DNA of 64,000 bases from Sediminispirochaeta smaragdinae DSM 11293 (GCF_000143985.1 NC_014364.1:4352582-4416581), one strand, 5' to 3'. Counted from the stretch's first letter, positions 1-8,256 are shown. Translations and numbers: made by a program. Notes: generated by a model not told the origin, from the sequence alone.

Positions 1-63
1 AATCCGTATGACTTTCGTGGTTACTTAGGGGGGACCTACGGTCTGACAGTGACAAAGCAGTAG
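1..63 (+). CDS. C-terminal end of an unidentified protein (partial)
   Basis: An open frame runs in from the window edge and stops at TAG (61-63), giving 20 residues that end in GLTVTKQ. A good terminator hairpin follows about 40 bp later, as expected at the end of a gene. The piece is too short to assign a family. Confidence 0.45.
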   Translation, partial: NPYDFRGYLGGTYGLTVTKQ

Positions 64-100
64 CATATTTTTGTTACCAACCCAAAAAAGTAGATAATGA

Positions 101-135
101 GGGCTGACTGAGAAGCAATCTTGGTCAGCCTTTTG
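101..135 (+). terminator. Rho-independent terminator
   Basis: A GGCTGAC...GTCAGCC hairpin (about 102-130) is followed by TTTTGTT. It closes the gene entering from the left edge and isolates it from the thioesterase gene at 170. Confidence 0.75.
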
Positions 136-169
136 TTGTCATTTCTCCATCGTAATAGTAACTTAGGAT

Positions 170-991
170 ATGAGCTTGAGTTGTTTTTTTAAATTTAATA
201 AAAAAGGTGCAAAGGATACTCCCGTGCAAAAACTTTCTGAAACCCCCAAAATTCTTCCCTTATGTACCAGCCAGATAATCGTTCCCTACTATGATGTAGG
301 CTTCGACTTCGAGCTTACTCCGGCTGCCGTTCTTCACTATGCAGAGAATGCGGCGGCGGGTCATTGTGCCGCCATCGGAAAGCCGATCCCCATGCTGATG
401 AAAGAAGGGTTCATCTGGATGCTGGCCAGGGGGCAGATGGAAATGCGCCGGTACCCCCGTTATGGCGAAACCATCACGATAAAAACGTGGCTCAGTGAGC
501 GGTCGGCGGTTCATGCTTGGCGTGAATATCACATTATCGATTCTGCAGGAACCCTTATCGGATGCTGTCGAGGAGATTGGGTCTTCATCGATATAAAAAA
601 GCGACGCCCCTGCCGAATCATCGATGCTTTCATCCAAGGTTGGCCCGTGAATCAGGTAAAGGCATTGGAACGACCGATGAGCAAACATCCCCAGCAACAT
701 GACGAATTTAAATTCGAATTGGAGTTTATGGTCCGCAGGGGAGACATCGATACAAATCGGCATGTAAATAACGTGCGCTATCTGGAGTGGGCCACGGAAG
801 CCATACCTCAGCAGTGGTATGAATCGAAAAAGCTTACATATATCGAAGGCAACTTCATGCAAGAAACAGGCTATGGTCGTACCGTAGTTTCAGCAGTCAC
901 CCCGTATAACAACGGCTTCATCCATGTAGTATCCGATAAGGAGGCCGGGATAGCGCTTGCAAACGCAATAAGCGAATGGAACGCCCGCTAA
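170..991 (+). CDS. Acyl-ACP thioesterase (FatA/FatB-like)
   Basis: Predicted cytoplasmic thioesterase of 273 residues that releases fatty acids from acyl carrier protein. Two hotdog domains are visible. The N-terminal half carries the substrate-side motif around GFIWMLARGQMEM. The C-terminal half has the catalytic signature DIDTNRHVNNVRYLEW near residues 194-209, with the Asp/Asn/His pattern of bacterial and plant FatA/FatB enzymes. The first about 30 residues look like a non-conserved extension, so a later start cannot be excluded. The ATG at 170 has only an AGGA placed too close to serve as a normal ribosome binding site. It stands alone between a terminator upstream and the 2-hydroxyacid dehydrogenase downstream. 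The family call is firm; the chain length released is unknown. Confidence 0.85.
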   Translation: MSLSCFFKFNKKGAKDTPVQKLSETPKILPLCTSQIIVPYYDVGFDFELTPAAVLHYAENAAAGHCAAIGKPIPMLMKEGFIWMLARGQMEMRRYPRYGETITIKTWLSERSAVHAWREYHIIDSAGTLIGCCRGDWVFIDIKKRRPCRIIDAFIQGWPVNQVKALERPMSKHPQQHDEFKFELEFMVRRGDIDTNRHVNNVRYLEWATEAIPQQWYESKKLTYIEGNFMQETGYGRTVVSAVTPYNNGFIHVVSDKEAGIALANAISEWNAR

Positions 992-995
992 CGGC

Positions 996-1024
996 TTGCC
1001 TTTCGTTTCTTTATTTACTACTTT
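996..1024 (+). promoter_or_regulatory. Promoter for the D-lactate dehydrogenase-like gene; predicts a leaderless mRNA
   Basis: TTGCCT (996-1001), a 17-bp spacer, then TACTTT (1019-1024). The ATG at 1031 follows only 6 nt after the -10 box and there is no Shine-Dalgarno sequence, so transcription should start at or next to the ATG. Confidence 0.5.
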
Positions 1025-1030
1025 TTTAGT

Positions 1031-2086
1031 ATGAAAAAGAAGCTTCGCGTTGCCTTTTTTGATACAAAGCCCTATGATCGGCATTTTTTTGACCTGGCGA
1101 ACACAGGAGAAACCTCGTATGAGATCACCTACATACCGGAAAGGCTTTCCCGAAGAACAGCTCATCTTGTAGAAGGGTTTGATGCCGTCTGCGCTTTTGT
1201 GAACGACGACCTTTCAAAGCCTGTTCTTGATCATCTTGTCGAAGCCAAGGTGCCGGTGGTAGCTCTACGAAGTGCAGGCTACAATAATGTCGATCTCCAG
1301 GCCGCCTGGGAAAGGATACACATCCTTCGCGTCCCTGCCTATTCACCTTATGCCGTTGCCGAACATGCCGTTGCCATGATGCTTAGTCTCAATAGAAAGC
1401 TCCACAGGGCCTACTATCGAACCCGTGACAACAATTTCTCCATCAACGGCTTCCTTGGATTCGATATGAACGGGAAGACGGCAGGTGTTATCGGGACGGG
1501 AAAAATAGGGCGAACCTTACTATCAATTCTCAAGGGTTTCGGTATGCGGATTATCGCCTATGATGCCTTTCCGAATGAAAAAGCCGCCGAGGAGATCGGT
1601 TTTAGCTATCATACTCTCGAAGAGTTGTATGCAGAGAGCGATATCATCAGCCTCCATTGTCCCCTGACACCGGATACACACCACCTGATCAACCACGAGG
1701 CAATCTCCAGGATGAAACCCTCGGTGATGATTATCAACACCAGCCGCGGCCAGTTGGTAGATACCGACGCCCTTCTCGACGGGCTGAGGGAGAAGCGGAT
1801 AGGATCCGCCGGACTCGATGTCTACGAAGAAGAGGGTGAATACTTTTTCGAAGATCTCTCAAACGAGGCCCTCGACGACGATCGTCTTGCTCGACTGCTT
1901 ACGCTTCCCAACGTATTGGTTACCAGCCATCAGGCCTTTTTTACGGAAGAGGCACTCAGGAAGATTGCCTCCACCACCCTATCCAACCTGGATGCATGGT
2001 TTGCCGGAGAAGCACTTGAAAACGAAATTTGCTATCGCTGTAATGAACCGGAATGCCGAAAAGAGAAGGCAGGTCGCTGTTTTTAA
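1031..2086 (+). CDS. ldhA: D-lactate dehydrogenase-like 2-hydroxyacid dehydrogenase
   Basis: Predicted NAD-dependent D-lactate dehydrogenase of 351 residues, reducing pyruvate to D-lactate at the end of fermentation. The Rossmann motif GTGKIG is at 155-160, with Asp178 placed for NAD preference. The catalytic set fits Arg239 (SRGQ), Glu268 and His300 (TSHQAFFTEEA), and DVYEEE is typical of the LdhA branch. An unusual C-terminal tail past about residue 333 has four cysteines (CYRCNEPEC...RCF), absent from the usual roughly 330-residue enzymes, and could bind a metal or sense redox state. The gene is monocistronic, with its own promoter, and converges on pckG across a shared hairpin. Assignment to LdhA rather than another D-2-hydroxyacid dehydrogenase is likely but not certain. 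Confidence 0.82.
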   Translation: MKKKLRVAFFDTKPYDRHFFDLANTGETSYEITYIPERLSRRTAHLVEGFDAVCAFVNDDLSKPVLDHLVEAKVPVVALRSAGYNNVDLQAAWERIHILRVPAYSPYAVAEHAVAMMLSLNRKLHRAYYRTRDNNFSINGFLGFDMNGKTAGVIGTGKIGRTLLSILKGFGMRIIAYDAFPNEKAAEEIGFSYHTLEELYAESDIISLHCPLTPDTHHLINHEAISRMKPSVMIINTSRGQLVDTDALLDGLREKRIGSAGLDVYEEEGEYFFEDLSNEALDDDRLARLLTLPNVLVTSHQAFFTEEALRKIASTTLSNLDAWFAGEALENEICYRCNEPECRKEKAGRCF

Positions 2087-2120
2087 CTAAATCGTAAAGT
2101 TTTCCACAGATACCAATTAC

Positions 2121-2153
2121 AAAAAGGCTGTCTGAGAAATTTCTCAGACAGCC
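2121..2153 (-). terminator. Terminator between convergent ldhA-like gene and pckG
   Basis: A perfect 12-bp stem (2126-2137 with 2142-2153) and AATT loop. The T5 run lies on the minus-strand side (2121-2125), so it mainly terminates pckG; it can also slow readthrough from the plus strand. Confidence 0.8.
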
Positions 2154-2180
2154 TTGCATAATGACTAAGAAAGCAGGGAA

Positions 2181-4079
2181 TTAACCCTTGTAGTCTCCCG
2201 GCTTGATTTCGTCGCCGTACTTCTCTTTTGCCGCATTGATCTTGGCAATGGCCGCATCCCAGTAGTCATAGATCTCTTTGGGAGTATTGGCATCCATCTT
2301 TTCATAGAAGGCCTTGGTCCGTTCAAGCTTCTGTACCCATTTGCTACAGCGAAAGGTAAAGAGATAGGTGTAATCGGCCTCGGAGAAGTCCTCATCCAGG
2401 TACTTCTTGAAAAGTTCTTTCACATCCTTGTACAGAGGGATCTTTCCGGTAGGAGTATCGTAGGTCTCGTATTCTCCGTGGATTCGTCCTTCGGCCCAGT
2501 GGAGCCACACCTTTTTGGCAAGCTTACTGGTCATGAATTCACCCTTGGGGCCTCTCATGAAGTAGTTGGTGCTGAACACCTTGGGACAGTTCTTCACAGA
2601 TTCACCGAACTTGATATTGTTGATGGTGTATTCGCCCAGAGGATAGGAAACAAAGTCCATATTCGCCATGGGAGAAGGCTTTCGAACCCCCTCGGCACCA
2701 AGGGTTGCGGAAGTGGTTTCAGATTCCAGGGTGGCGGCCTTCAGAAGAATACCGTCTTTCCAGTTGGGGGACTCTTCGACAGGAACAGTGGTGTCGCTGT
2801 CGCGGCCTCCGTACAGGATGCCTTCGACCTTTACGCCATCCTTGGCATTGAAACCCTTCTCGTCGATATTGTCGAGGTAATCAAGGCGCATGGTGTAACG
2901 GGCGTTACCATGTGCGACACCGACCTCGTTCCCTTTTGCATCCTTTACACCCTTCTTCCATTCACCGAAATGGTTAAGTCCCTCGTCGGGAGCATCGACA
3001 CCCTGGCCGAGCCAGTAGGGTTTCTTGTCTTTACCAAGCAGAATGTTGGAGAAAATAACTTCCTGGTCCTTCATCAGATTTTCGTAGATAACAGGATCGT
3101 CTTTGGCGTTTACATCCTTGATGATACCGAACATACCGAACTCAACGTTTACGGCCCGGAATTCACCATTGATGTTGCGGAAATAGGCAATATCGTCACC
3201 GACAATCTGCTCGCCGGGAATCATGGCCGTAGAGGTCTTTCCACAGGCAGAAGGATAGGCACCGGTAAAATAGGTCTTTCTGTTCTTCTCTTTGTTTACA
3301 CACGCCATGACGAACATGTGTTCACACAGCCAACCTTCCTTTCCTGATTTATTGATGGCAAGACGCATGGCGTGTTTCTTCAGCCCGACGGAGTTTCCGG
3401 CATACTGGTCATTCATCGAGTAGACGATGTTATTCTGGGTGTCCATGTAGATCCGACGTTCGTCAAGATTTACCGAACATCCCCGGTCATCGAGCTTTCC
3501 GGCGGAATGAATAAACCGGAAAAAGTCGCCTTTCTCACTCTCTTTCATGTTGAGAAAATGCTCATAAGCGGTGCGATAGAGTATTGATTCTGAATGAGCA
3601 ACGTACCAGCTGTCGGTAAACTGGACACAGGGGATGGTAAAAACGCTGCCGGTAGGTCCTTCGGCAAAAAACTTAACCACCGCATCCTTTCCCTTCATGT
3701 TGTCTTTTGCAATGCCCATGATCTCCTTATAGCCTTCATCATAGGCAACAGAGTTGAGGGTTTTCATCTTTTCGAGGTTTTCAGGATAGACCATGTAACG
3801 GGTATTAACCTTGTCCCGGGCCTGATCACCGTAGCCGTCCCAGTGGATGGTCTGCTTGGAGAGGGCCATGGAATGCTCTTCTCCCTTTGCCAGAGCCTGA
3901 TCACGAATGTACTGATTATCTTTTTCGCTGTCGTCACAGACGAAAATAGAGGCGGGATCGCAATGTTCGGCAAATTCGCCGACAAAATCGTACACCTTTT
4001 GATTCTTGAGCGCAGTAAGCTTAGCATAGCTTTCGGCGCTCATCTTGCTTTTCAGCAGATCGTCATATTTTGGATTCAT
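2181..4079 (-). CDS. pckG: Phosphoenolpyruvate carboxykinase (GTP)
   Basis: GTP-type PEP carboxykinase, 632 residues, interconverting oxaloacetate and PEP with GDP/GTP in the cytoplasm. In fermentative anaerobes it often runs toward oxaloacetate and succinate. The P-loop ACGKTS is at 278-283, inside the kinase-2 context AYPSACGKTSTAMIPG, followed by GDDIAYFR, which places it in the GTP family rather than the ATP family. Length is normal. The start has a good SD (GGAGAGG) and a promoter about 45 bp upstream. The gene is monocistronic, diverging from a 2-hydroxyacid dehydrogenase and converging on the lactate dehydrogenase-like gene. Confidence 0.95.
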   Translation of the reverse strand: MNPKYDDLLKSKMSAESYAKLTALKNQKVYDFVGEFAEHCDPASIFVCDDSEKDNQYIRDQALAKGEEHSMALSKQTIHWDGYGDQARDKVNTRYMVYPENLEKMKTLNSVAYDEGYKEIMGIAKDNMKGKDAVVKFFAEGPTGSVFTIPCVQFTDSWYVAHSESILYRTAYEHFLNMKESEKGDFFRFIHSAGKLDDRGCSVNLDERRIYMDTQNNIVYSMNDQYAGNSVGLKKHAMRLAINKSGKEGWLCEHMFVMACVNKEKNRKTYFTGAYPSACGKTSTAMIPGEQIVGDDIAYFRNINGEFRAVNVEFGMFGIIKDVNAKDDPVIYENLMKDQEVIFSNILLGKDKKPYWLGQGVDAPDEGLNHFGEWKKGVKDAKGNEVGVAHGNARYTMRLDYLDNIDEKGFNAKDGVKVEGILYGGRDSDTTVPVEESPNWKDGILLKAATLESETTSATLGAEGVRKPSPMANMDFVSYPLGEYTINNIKFGESVKNCPKVFSTNYFMRGPKGEFMTSKLAKKVWLHWAEGRIHGEYETYDTPTGKIPLYKDVKELFKKYLDEDFSEADYTYLFTFRCSKWVQKLERTKAFYEKMDANTPKEIYDYWDAAIAKINAAKEKYGDEIKPGDYKG

Positions 4080-4124
4080 AGAACCTCTCCTTACATAGTA
4101 GGTGTTCGTATTTTACTACGTAAT

Positions 4125-4154
4125 ATCTTACCTTTTTTTTCACCTTTATTTCAA
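4125..4154 (-). promoter_or_regulatory. Promoter for pckG
   Basis: On the minus strand TTGAAA (4149-4154), an 18-bp A-rich spacer, and TAAGAT (4125-4130). The predicted leader is about 40 nt and contains the pckG Shine-Dalgarno sequence. Confidence 0.55.
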
Positions 4155-4202
4155 GGTATTAACTATTTACAAGAGAAAAAGTAACACTCCCTTAAAGAGA
4201 TG

Positions 4203-4231
4203 TTGACTTCCATCTTAGCCTGTCTCAGGAT
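4203..4231 (+). promoter_or_regulatory. Promoter immediately upstream of the 4238 gene
   Basis: TTGACT (4203-4208), 17-bp spacer, CAGGAT (4226-4231). The ATG lies 6 nt after the -10 box, predicting a leaderless transcript; the GAGGG abutting the ATG has no room to act as an SD. Confidence 0.45.
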
Positions 4232-4237
4232 AGAGGG

Positions 4238-5209
4238 ATGACGTTATTAGTATGGCTTACAAGTAAGGAAACCGAATGCTGGAACCTTTCGTGCAATCAG
4301 GAAATACGGATACAGGAAGCCTTACCCCAATGGAAGATCATAGTTGTTCGTGATGCAGACGCCTTCGTTTCTGCATTGCCAAGGGCCGATGCAATAGCAT
4401 CATGGCTTTTTCGCCAGGAGTGGTTTGCTCTCGCTCCGTCGCTTCAACTGCTGAAAACTCCGGCCGCCGGGCTTGATTATTTTGAGATCTCCCCACCTCG
4501 ACATATAATCTTCGAAGGAAGCAGATTCCATGGTCTTCTGATGGCGGAGACGGCAATAGGCTATCTCCTGGCTCATGCCAGAGGAATTTGCAGAGCCGAG
4601 CGGAACATGAGCAAGGAGTCCGCACAAGAAAAAAGCTGGCCCCGCTGGGAACTTGCCGGCAAGATGCGGACCGTGAAAGGGAGCAGGCTGACGATTCTCG
4701 GCTTCGGATCCATTGGCAGCGAAGTAGGTCGTAGAGCCAGCCTCCTCGGCTGTGAGGTCACCGGTATCAAACAAAAACCGACATCGCATCTGCCAGTATG
4801 GTTTGGTCCGGAGGATCGGCTTTTCCCAACAGAAAAGGAGCCTTTGGCCTCGCTTTTTCTGCGAATTCTCCCCAGCACCGACCACCTGCTCATCGTTTTG
4901 CCGGGAAATAGGAAGACCGATGCGATCATCGGCAAGAAAGAACTTTCCCTTCTGCCTGATAACGCCGGAATATATAACATCGGCAGGGGAAACGCCATAG
5001 AAGAATCGGCATTGATAGACCATTTAGCAGAGCACCCCGCAGCAGAGGCCTTCCTCGATGTATTTGAACAGGAACCACTGCCTGCAGCATCTCCGCTAAG
5101 GGCCTGCACCAATGCCTATCTCATGCCCCACCTCTCGGCCGCGGCGCCTGAATATCTGGATCTCTTTATCGACGAGCTGGCTTCAAGGTGCCTTGCCCTT
5201 GTTCATTGA
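4238..5209 (+). CDS. D-isomer-specific 2-hydroxyacid dehydrogenase family protein
   Basis: A 323-residue oxidoreductase of the NAD-binding 2-hydroxyacid dehydrogenase superfamily. The Rossmann motif GFGSIG is near residue 155. The catalytic Arg fits IGRGN, the Glu FEQEPLP and the His MPHLSA. It is diverged from the lactate dehydrogenase at 1031, and the substrate could be glyoxylate, hydroxypyruvate or another 2-keto acid. It converges with the signalling gene at 5212, with two bases between the stop codons, and no terminator was seen at that junction. Superfamily assignment is secure; the reaction is not. Confidence 0.8.
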   Translation: MTLLVWLTSKETECWNLSCNQEIRIQEALPQWKIIVVRDADAFVSALPRADAIASWLFRQEWFALAPSLQLLKTPAAGLDYFEISPPRHIIFEGSRFHGLLMAETAIGYLLAHARGICRAERNMSKESAQEKSWPRWELAGKMRTVKGSRLTILGFGSIGSEVGRRASLLGCEVTGIKQKPTSHLPVWFGPEDRLFPTEKEPLASLFLRILPSTDHLLIVLPGNRKTDAIIGKKELSLLPDNAGIYNIGRGNAIEESALIDHLAEHPAAEAFLDVFEQEPLPAASPLRACTNAYLMPHLSAAAPEYLDLFIDELASRCLALVH

Positions 5210-5211
5210 TT

Positions 5212-6507
5212 TCAGGCAAGGGCCGTGCGTTCTTCGTTCGAACGGGCAAGCTTCCTGGCAAGTAGTTTTGAAAGAAAAATGCCGTAATGGGGATAGTGTT
5301 TCATTACCTCAACAAAAGACTTTCGGCTGATCTTTACCAGCTTGGCATCCTCATCGGCAATGACGGTTGCACTCCGTCGATTATTTAACAAAAAGCTCAT
5401 TTCTCCCATGAATATATCCGCTGGAGTCAGGCTTCCTACCTGATGTCCCTTGTGATAGACGGAAAAATGGCCGCTGGAGATGTAATAAAGGAAATCCCCC
5501 TGTTCTCCCTCGCTGAATATTTGAGCCCCCTTACCGGGACAGATAACCTCTTCTCCCGAGAACCCCTCCGGGGTCTGACGGCCGCCCCCCTCCGAATGGT
5601 AGACCGTAAAGCTCACCTCGTTTCCTTTGCCATTATAGGAAAGTTCGCTGCAAAATAACTCCGCCATCTTTATTCCACGACCGTGAAAAGCATAGGGGTC
5701 CTGAGATGCAGTCTTCCGACGCATCGAGGAAACATCGAAGCCCAGCCCCTCATCCCGGATTACAAACTTCGTCTTTTTCTTGTCGCTTTCCCAGGTAAAG
5801 CGTACCCGCTTTTTGTCGATCTCCGGATCAGTACATTTTTCCATTACCAGGTCGACCACGCTCAAGCCATGCGCCATTCCCGCGCTTTTCTCTTCATAGG
5901 TAATACCGCAGTTGCCATGCTCAATGGCGTTGACAATCAGTTCGGAAAGGGCAAGCTGTAATCCCATCTTATCCTCGGAATGTAAAAACCCCATCTGAAC
6001 CAGGTTGGTAACGGGAATGCTCGCATAGATAGGAACCGCCAGGGTATCGTTTTCAATAAGGAAAGAACCGCTCATATTCTCAACGAGGCGATTGGATACC
6101 TCTCTCTGGAAAATGAGTTGCCAATTCTCAATGATAATGGAGACACATTTTAAGAGATGGCTCCTGATTCTGCTGTAATCAAGCATCACTAGAAGATTAA
6201 GGTCCCGAAGTTCTTCGGCAAGGGCCTTTTCATCCTGCTTTGAGGAATCGTAAAGTCCGATAATGCCGAAGCTGTGGAGCCAGGAGTCTTTCCTGACTTG
6301 ATCTGCAATGGCGGATAAACGAATAACCGGATCCCCGCAATTCATCATCACAAGCTCCGGTAAGTCATAGTTCAAAGACTCCTGCACCCTATGCTCGGCG
6401 GCAATCACACGAACCGAGTATCCAATATTTTTTCCACCGTGGCGAAATGCCTCTCGAACCTTTCCCAGCACCGCTTTGTCGGAGTTCACCAATGCAATGA
6501 GTCCCAT
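5212..6507 (-). CDS. Signalling protein: receiver-like, HATPase and cyclic-nucleotide-binding domains
   Basis: A 431-residue cytoplasmic protein with three parts. Residues 1-120 resemble a response-regulator fold but lack a clear phosphoacceptor motif. Residues about 165-310 form an HATPase domain of the RsbW/anti-sigma type (LALSELIVNAIEHGN as N-box, then DEGLGFD and GRGIKM). Residues about 320-420 are a cyclic-nucleotide-binding/Crp-like beta barrel (GEQGDFLYYISSGHFSVY ... GEMSFLLNNRRSAT) without a DNA-binding helix-turn-helix. This could couple a small-molecule signal to anti-sigma or kinase-like ATP binding. No partner gene is adjacent. The domain calls are good; the pathway is unknown. 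Confidence 0.75.
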   Translation of the reverse strand: MGLIALVNSDKAVLGKVREAFRHGGKNIGYSVRVIAAEHRVQESLNYDLPELVMMNCGDPVIRLSAIADQVRKDSWLHSFGIIGLYDSSKQDEKALAEELRDLNLLVMLDYSRIRSHLLKCVSIIIENWQLIFQREVSNRLVENMSGSFLIENDTLAVPIYASIPVTNLVQMGFLHSEDKMGLQLALSELIVNAIEHGNCGITYEEKSAGMAHGLSVVDLVMEKCTDPEIDKKRVRFTWESDKKKTKFVIRDEGLGFDVSSMRRKTASQDPYAFHGRGIKMAELFCSELSYNGKGNEVSFTVYHSEGGGRQTPEGFSGEEVICPGKGAQIFSEGEQGDFLYYISSGHFSVYHKGHQVGSLTPADIFMGEMSFLLNNRRSATVIADEDAKLVKISRKSFVEVMKHYPHYGIFLSKLLARKLARSNEERTALA

Positions 6508-6564
6508 CCTATTCCCCTTCTTTCGTTTATCCTCTTTCTATAGTTGTAATGGGGAAATGATTTC

Positions 6565-6592
6565 TTGACAAGTTAAGGGATTCATGTAATAG
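6565..6592 (+). promoter_or_regulatory. Strong promoter for a short transcript
   Basis: TTGACA (6565-6570), 16-bp spacer, TAATAG (6587-6592). It drives the unit holding the 31-codon ORF and the terminator at 6762-6794. Confidence 0.65.
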
Positions 6593-6642
6593 ATTAAGTA
6601 TCTTTTTACATACTAAGAAGAAATCTTAGGAAGGAGACGGAT

Positions 6643-6738
6643 ATGGATAAGATGTTTGTTATGTGCCGGCAGATTCTCACCGGTCCGACCATTCTGTTCG
6701 TAACCATATCGCCATATCCGTGTCTGCAAATCCAGTAA
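6643..6738 (+). CDS. Small ORF of 31 codons inside a structured short transcript
   Basis: ATG at 6643 is preceded by a strong SD (AGGAAGGAG) and reads 31 residues beginning MDKMFVMCRQIL and ending CLQIQ, mildly hydrophobic in the centre. The SD/start segment ACGGATATGG (6637-6646) is exactly complementary to CCATATCCGT (6711-6720), so the RNA can fold over its own start codon. It could be a leader peptide, a small protein, or incidental to a regulatory RNA. No amino-acid run suggests classical attenuation. I do not recognise it. Confidence 0.45.
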   Translation: MDKMFVMCRQILTGPTILFVTISPYPCLQIQ

Positions 6739-6761
6739 AAAGAACTTCATAAGCACGGTTT

Positions 6762-6794
6762 ACCGCGGTCTGTTACGGACCGCGGTTTTTTTTT
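6762..6794 (+). terminator. Strong rho-independent terminator
   Basis: Stem ACCGCGGTC / GACCGCGGT with a 7-nt loop, then nine T residues. It ends the about 195-nt transcript from the 6565 promoter and lies before the small gene at 6826, so readthrough could feed that gene. Confidence 0.9.
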
Positions 6795-6825
6795 GCTCCG
6801 TTACCGATGTACAAGGAGGTACACC

Positions 6826-7017
6826 ATGTTTAACGACGGGCTTATGGATCATCTTGCGAAAATCAGACAGCAGGAACTCCTGGCCTCGGCCAGAAGTTCC
6901 AGGCCCGCTTCCCGACGTGGGAAGGGGCCGTCATTCCCCGGGCCAATCACCAGGGCAATTGCCCTCGGAATGATTACTCTCGGAATCAAACTACTCAGGC
7001 GAGAAGGCAAGATGTAA
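6826..7017 (+). CDS. Small basic protein of unknown function
   Basis: A 63-residue protein starting at ATG 6826, chosen for its perfect AAGGAGG at normal spacing. The N-terminal third looks helical and polar (DHLAKIRQQELLASARSS). A basic, Pro/Gly-rich linker follows, and then a hydrophobic stretch (ITRAIALGMITLGIKLL) ending in RREGKM, which suggests a peripheral membrane or nucleic-acid-binding role. No family is recognised. It follows the terminator of a short transcript and is followed by its own hairpin at 7028-7063. Confidence 0.65.
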   Translation: MFNDGLMDHLAKIRQQELLASARSSRPASRRGKGPSFPGPITRAIALGMITLGIKLLRREGKM

Positions 7018-7027
7018 CATGACGTTG

Positions 7028-7063
7028 GCCCCTGTCCGATTTTGTCACAGGGCAGGGGCTTTA
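7028..7063 (+). terminator. Terminator between the small protein gene and asd
   Basis: GCCCCTG (7028-7034) pairs with CAGGGGC (7053-7059), followed by TTTAT. The T run overlaps the last codon of asd on the other strand. Confidence 0.65.
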
Positions 7064-8095
7064 TGCATCGTAATAGCGTCTGACAAAGGCTTCGGCATTC
7101 TGAATTGATCCGCCGGCTGCCCCTTTAACCACATTGTTGACCATCAACATAAAACCGATACGGTTCCTCTCCTCTTTAATCCGTCCGGTATACACAACCA
7201 TCCCCTTGGGATTGCCGTAAAAGGCATGCTTTGACTGGGGGAAGTTCTCTTGGGGAAGGTAGGTGACGGGATGCTTCGGAGAGGATGGTAGTGAGGGATC
7301 CATCAGGACAAAATCATCCCAGGCGTGTAAAACGTCCTCAGGACTCGGATTCGTCTCGAATTCTATCCACACGGACTCGAGATGCCCGAACATCACGGGG
7401 ACTCTAACGCAAAAGGGAAAAATTCGGGGATCAATCTCAAGGATCTTCTTAAGCTCCTTCACCATCTTCTCTTCTTCCCCGCCGATAAAGGGAATAACGT
7501 TATCGGTAATATCAAAGGCGGAAAGTCCCGGATAACCGGCACCGCTTACCGACTGATAGGTACTTACGGTAACCTCTTTGATACCAAATTTGCGAAGAGG
7601 AGCAAGGGCAACGACAAGTCCCGTGGTGCTGCAATTGGCATTGGTAACGACGAAGCCGTTAGAAGGATAACCTTGTCGTTCAATCCATGAAAGCTGCGAT
7701 AGATTGGCCTCAGGGATAAGAATGGGTACGTCCTCTTGGTAACGCATTGCACTGGCATTGGAAAAAACAAAAAAGCCGGCGTCCCGTAACTTAGGCTCCC
7801 ATTCGGAGGCGAGATCAGCGGGCATTGCGGAAAAAACGATCTCAATACCTTCTTTCTTCATGTGGTCGATATCCAGCTCGTTGAGTTCAAGGTTCATCAT
7901 CGAATGAGGGATTTCCTGGGGAACAACCCAATGCACCTCGTCTCCATATAGATTGCCCTTTCTGGAAGAGGAGGCTGTGATGTGGCAGGTCTCAAACCAA
8001 GGGTGGTCCTGAAGCATCCACATAAAGACTTGGCCCACTGCACCTGTAGCCCCGAGCACCGCCGTTTTTATTTTCTTTTCGCGCGTAAAATCCAT
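7061..8095 (-). CDS. asd: Aspartate-semialdehyde dehydrogenase
   Basis: 344 residues; NADPH-dependent reduction of aspartyl phosphate to aspartate semialdehyde, feeding lysine/diaminopimelate, threonine and methionine synthesis. The N-terminal Rossmann motif is GATGAVGQ (residues 15-22). Catalytic Cys155 sits in NANCSTTGL, and the substrate-binding region includes GHLESVW. The sequence and length fit the archaeal/fungal-type branch rather than the E. coli type. I placed the start at the ATG at 8095, which has AGGAGG seven bases upstream; an in-frame start about ten codons further out lacks one. It is a single gene facing the small protein at 6826. Confidence 0.93.
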   Translation of the reverse strand: MDFTREKKIKTAVLGATGAVGQVFMWMLQDHPWFETCHITASSSRKGNLYGDEVHWVVPQEIPHSMMNLELNELDIDHMKKEGIEIVFSAMPADLASEWEPKLRDAGFFVFSNASAMRYQEDVPILIPEANLSQLSWIERQGYPSNGFVVTNANCSTTGLVVALAPLRKFGIKEVTVSTYQSVSGAGYPGLSAFDITDNVIPFIGGEEEKMVKELKKILEIDPRIFPFCVRVPVMFGHLESVWIEFETNPSPEDVLHAWDDFVLMDPSLPSSPKHPVTYLPQENFPQSKHAFYGNPKGMVVYTGRIKEERNRIGFMLMVNNVVKGAAGGSIQNAEAFVRRYYDA

Positions 8096-8256
8096 AGAAC
8101 CTCCTGTCGTCCAAAAACTTACCATTAAGTTTCATTATCTGAACAACAAATCGATCCTCTGTCAACCAACAAGGGCCAACAGGAACCAAAACACTTGCCC
8201 TGCCTCAAGAAGAAACGTATACTTGCATATATTTATCGCGAATGGGAGGCTTGCAA

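Noticed and set aside
2121-2153. Hairpin as the main terminator of the lactate dehydrogenase-like gene
   Set aside because: The T run is on the minus-strand side; on the plus strand only TT follows, so it is assigned to pckG.
2478-3347. Long open frame on the plus strand opposite pckG
   Set aside because: It lies wholly antisense to a well-conserved enzyme, has no SD, and its sequence shows no recognisable family; the pckG frame explains it.
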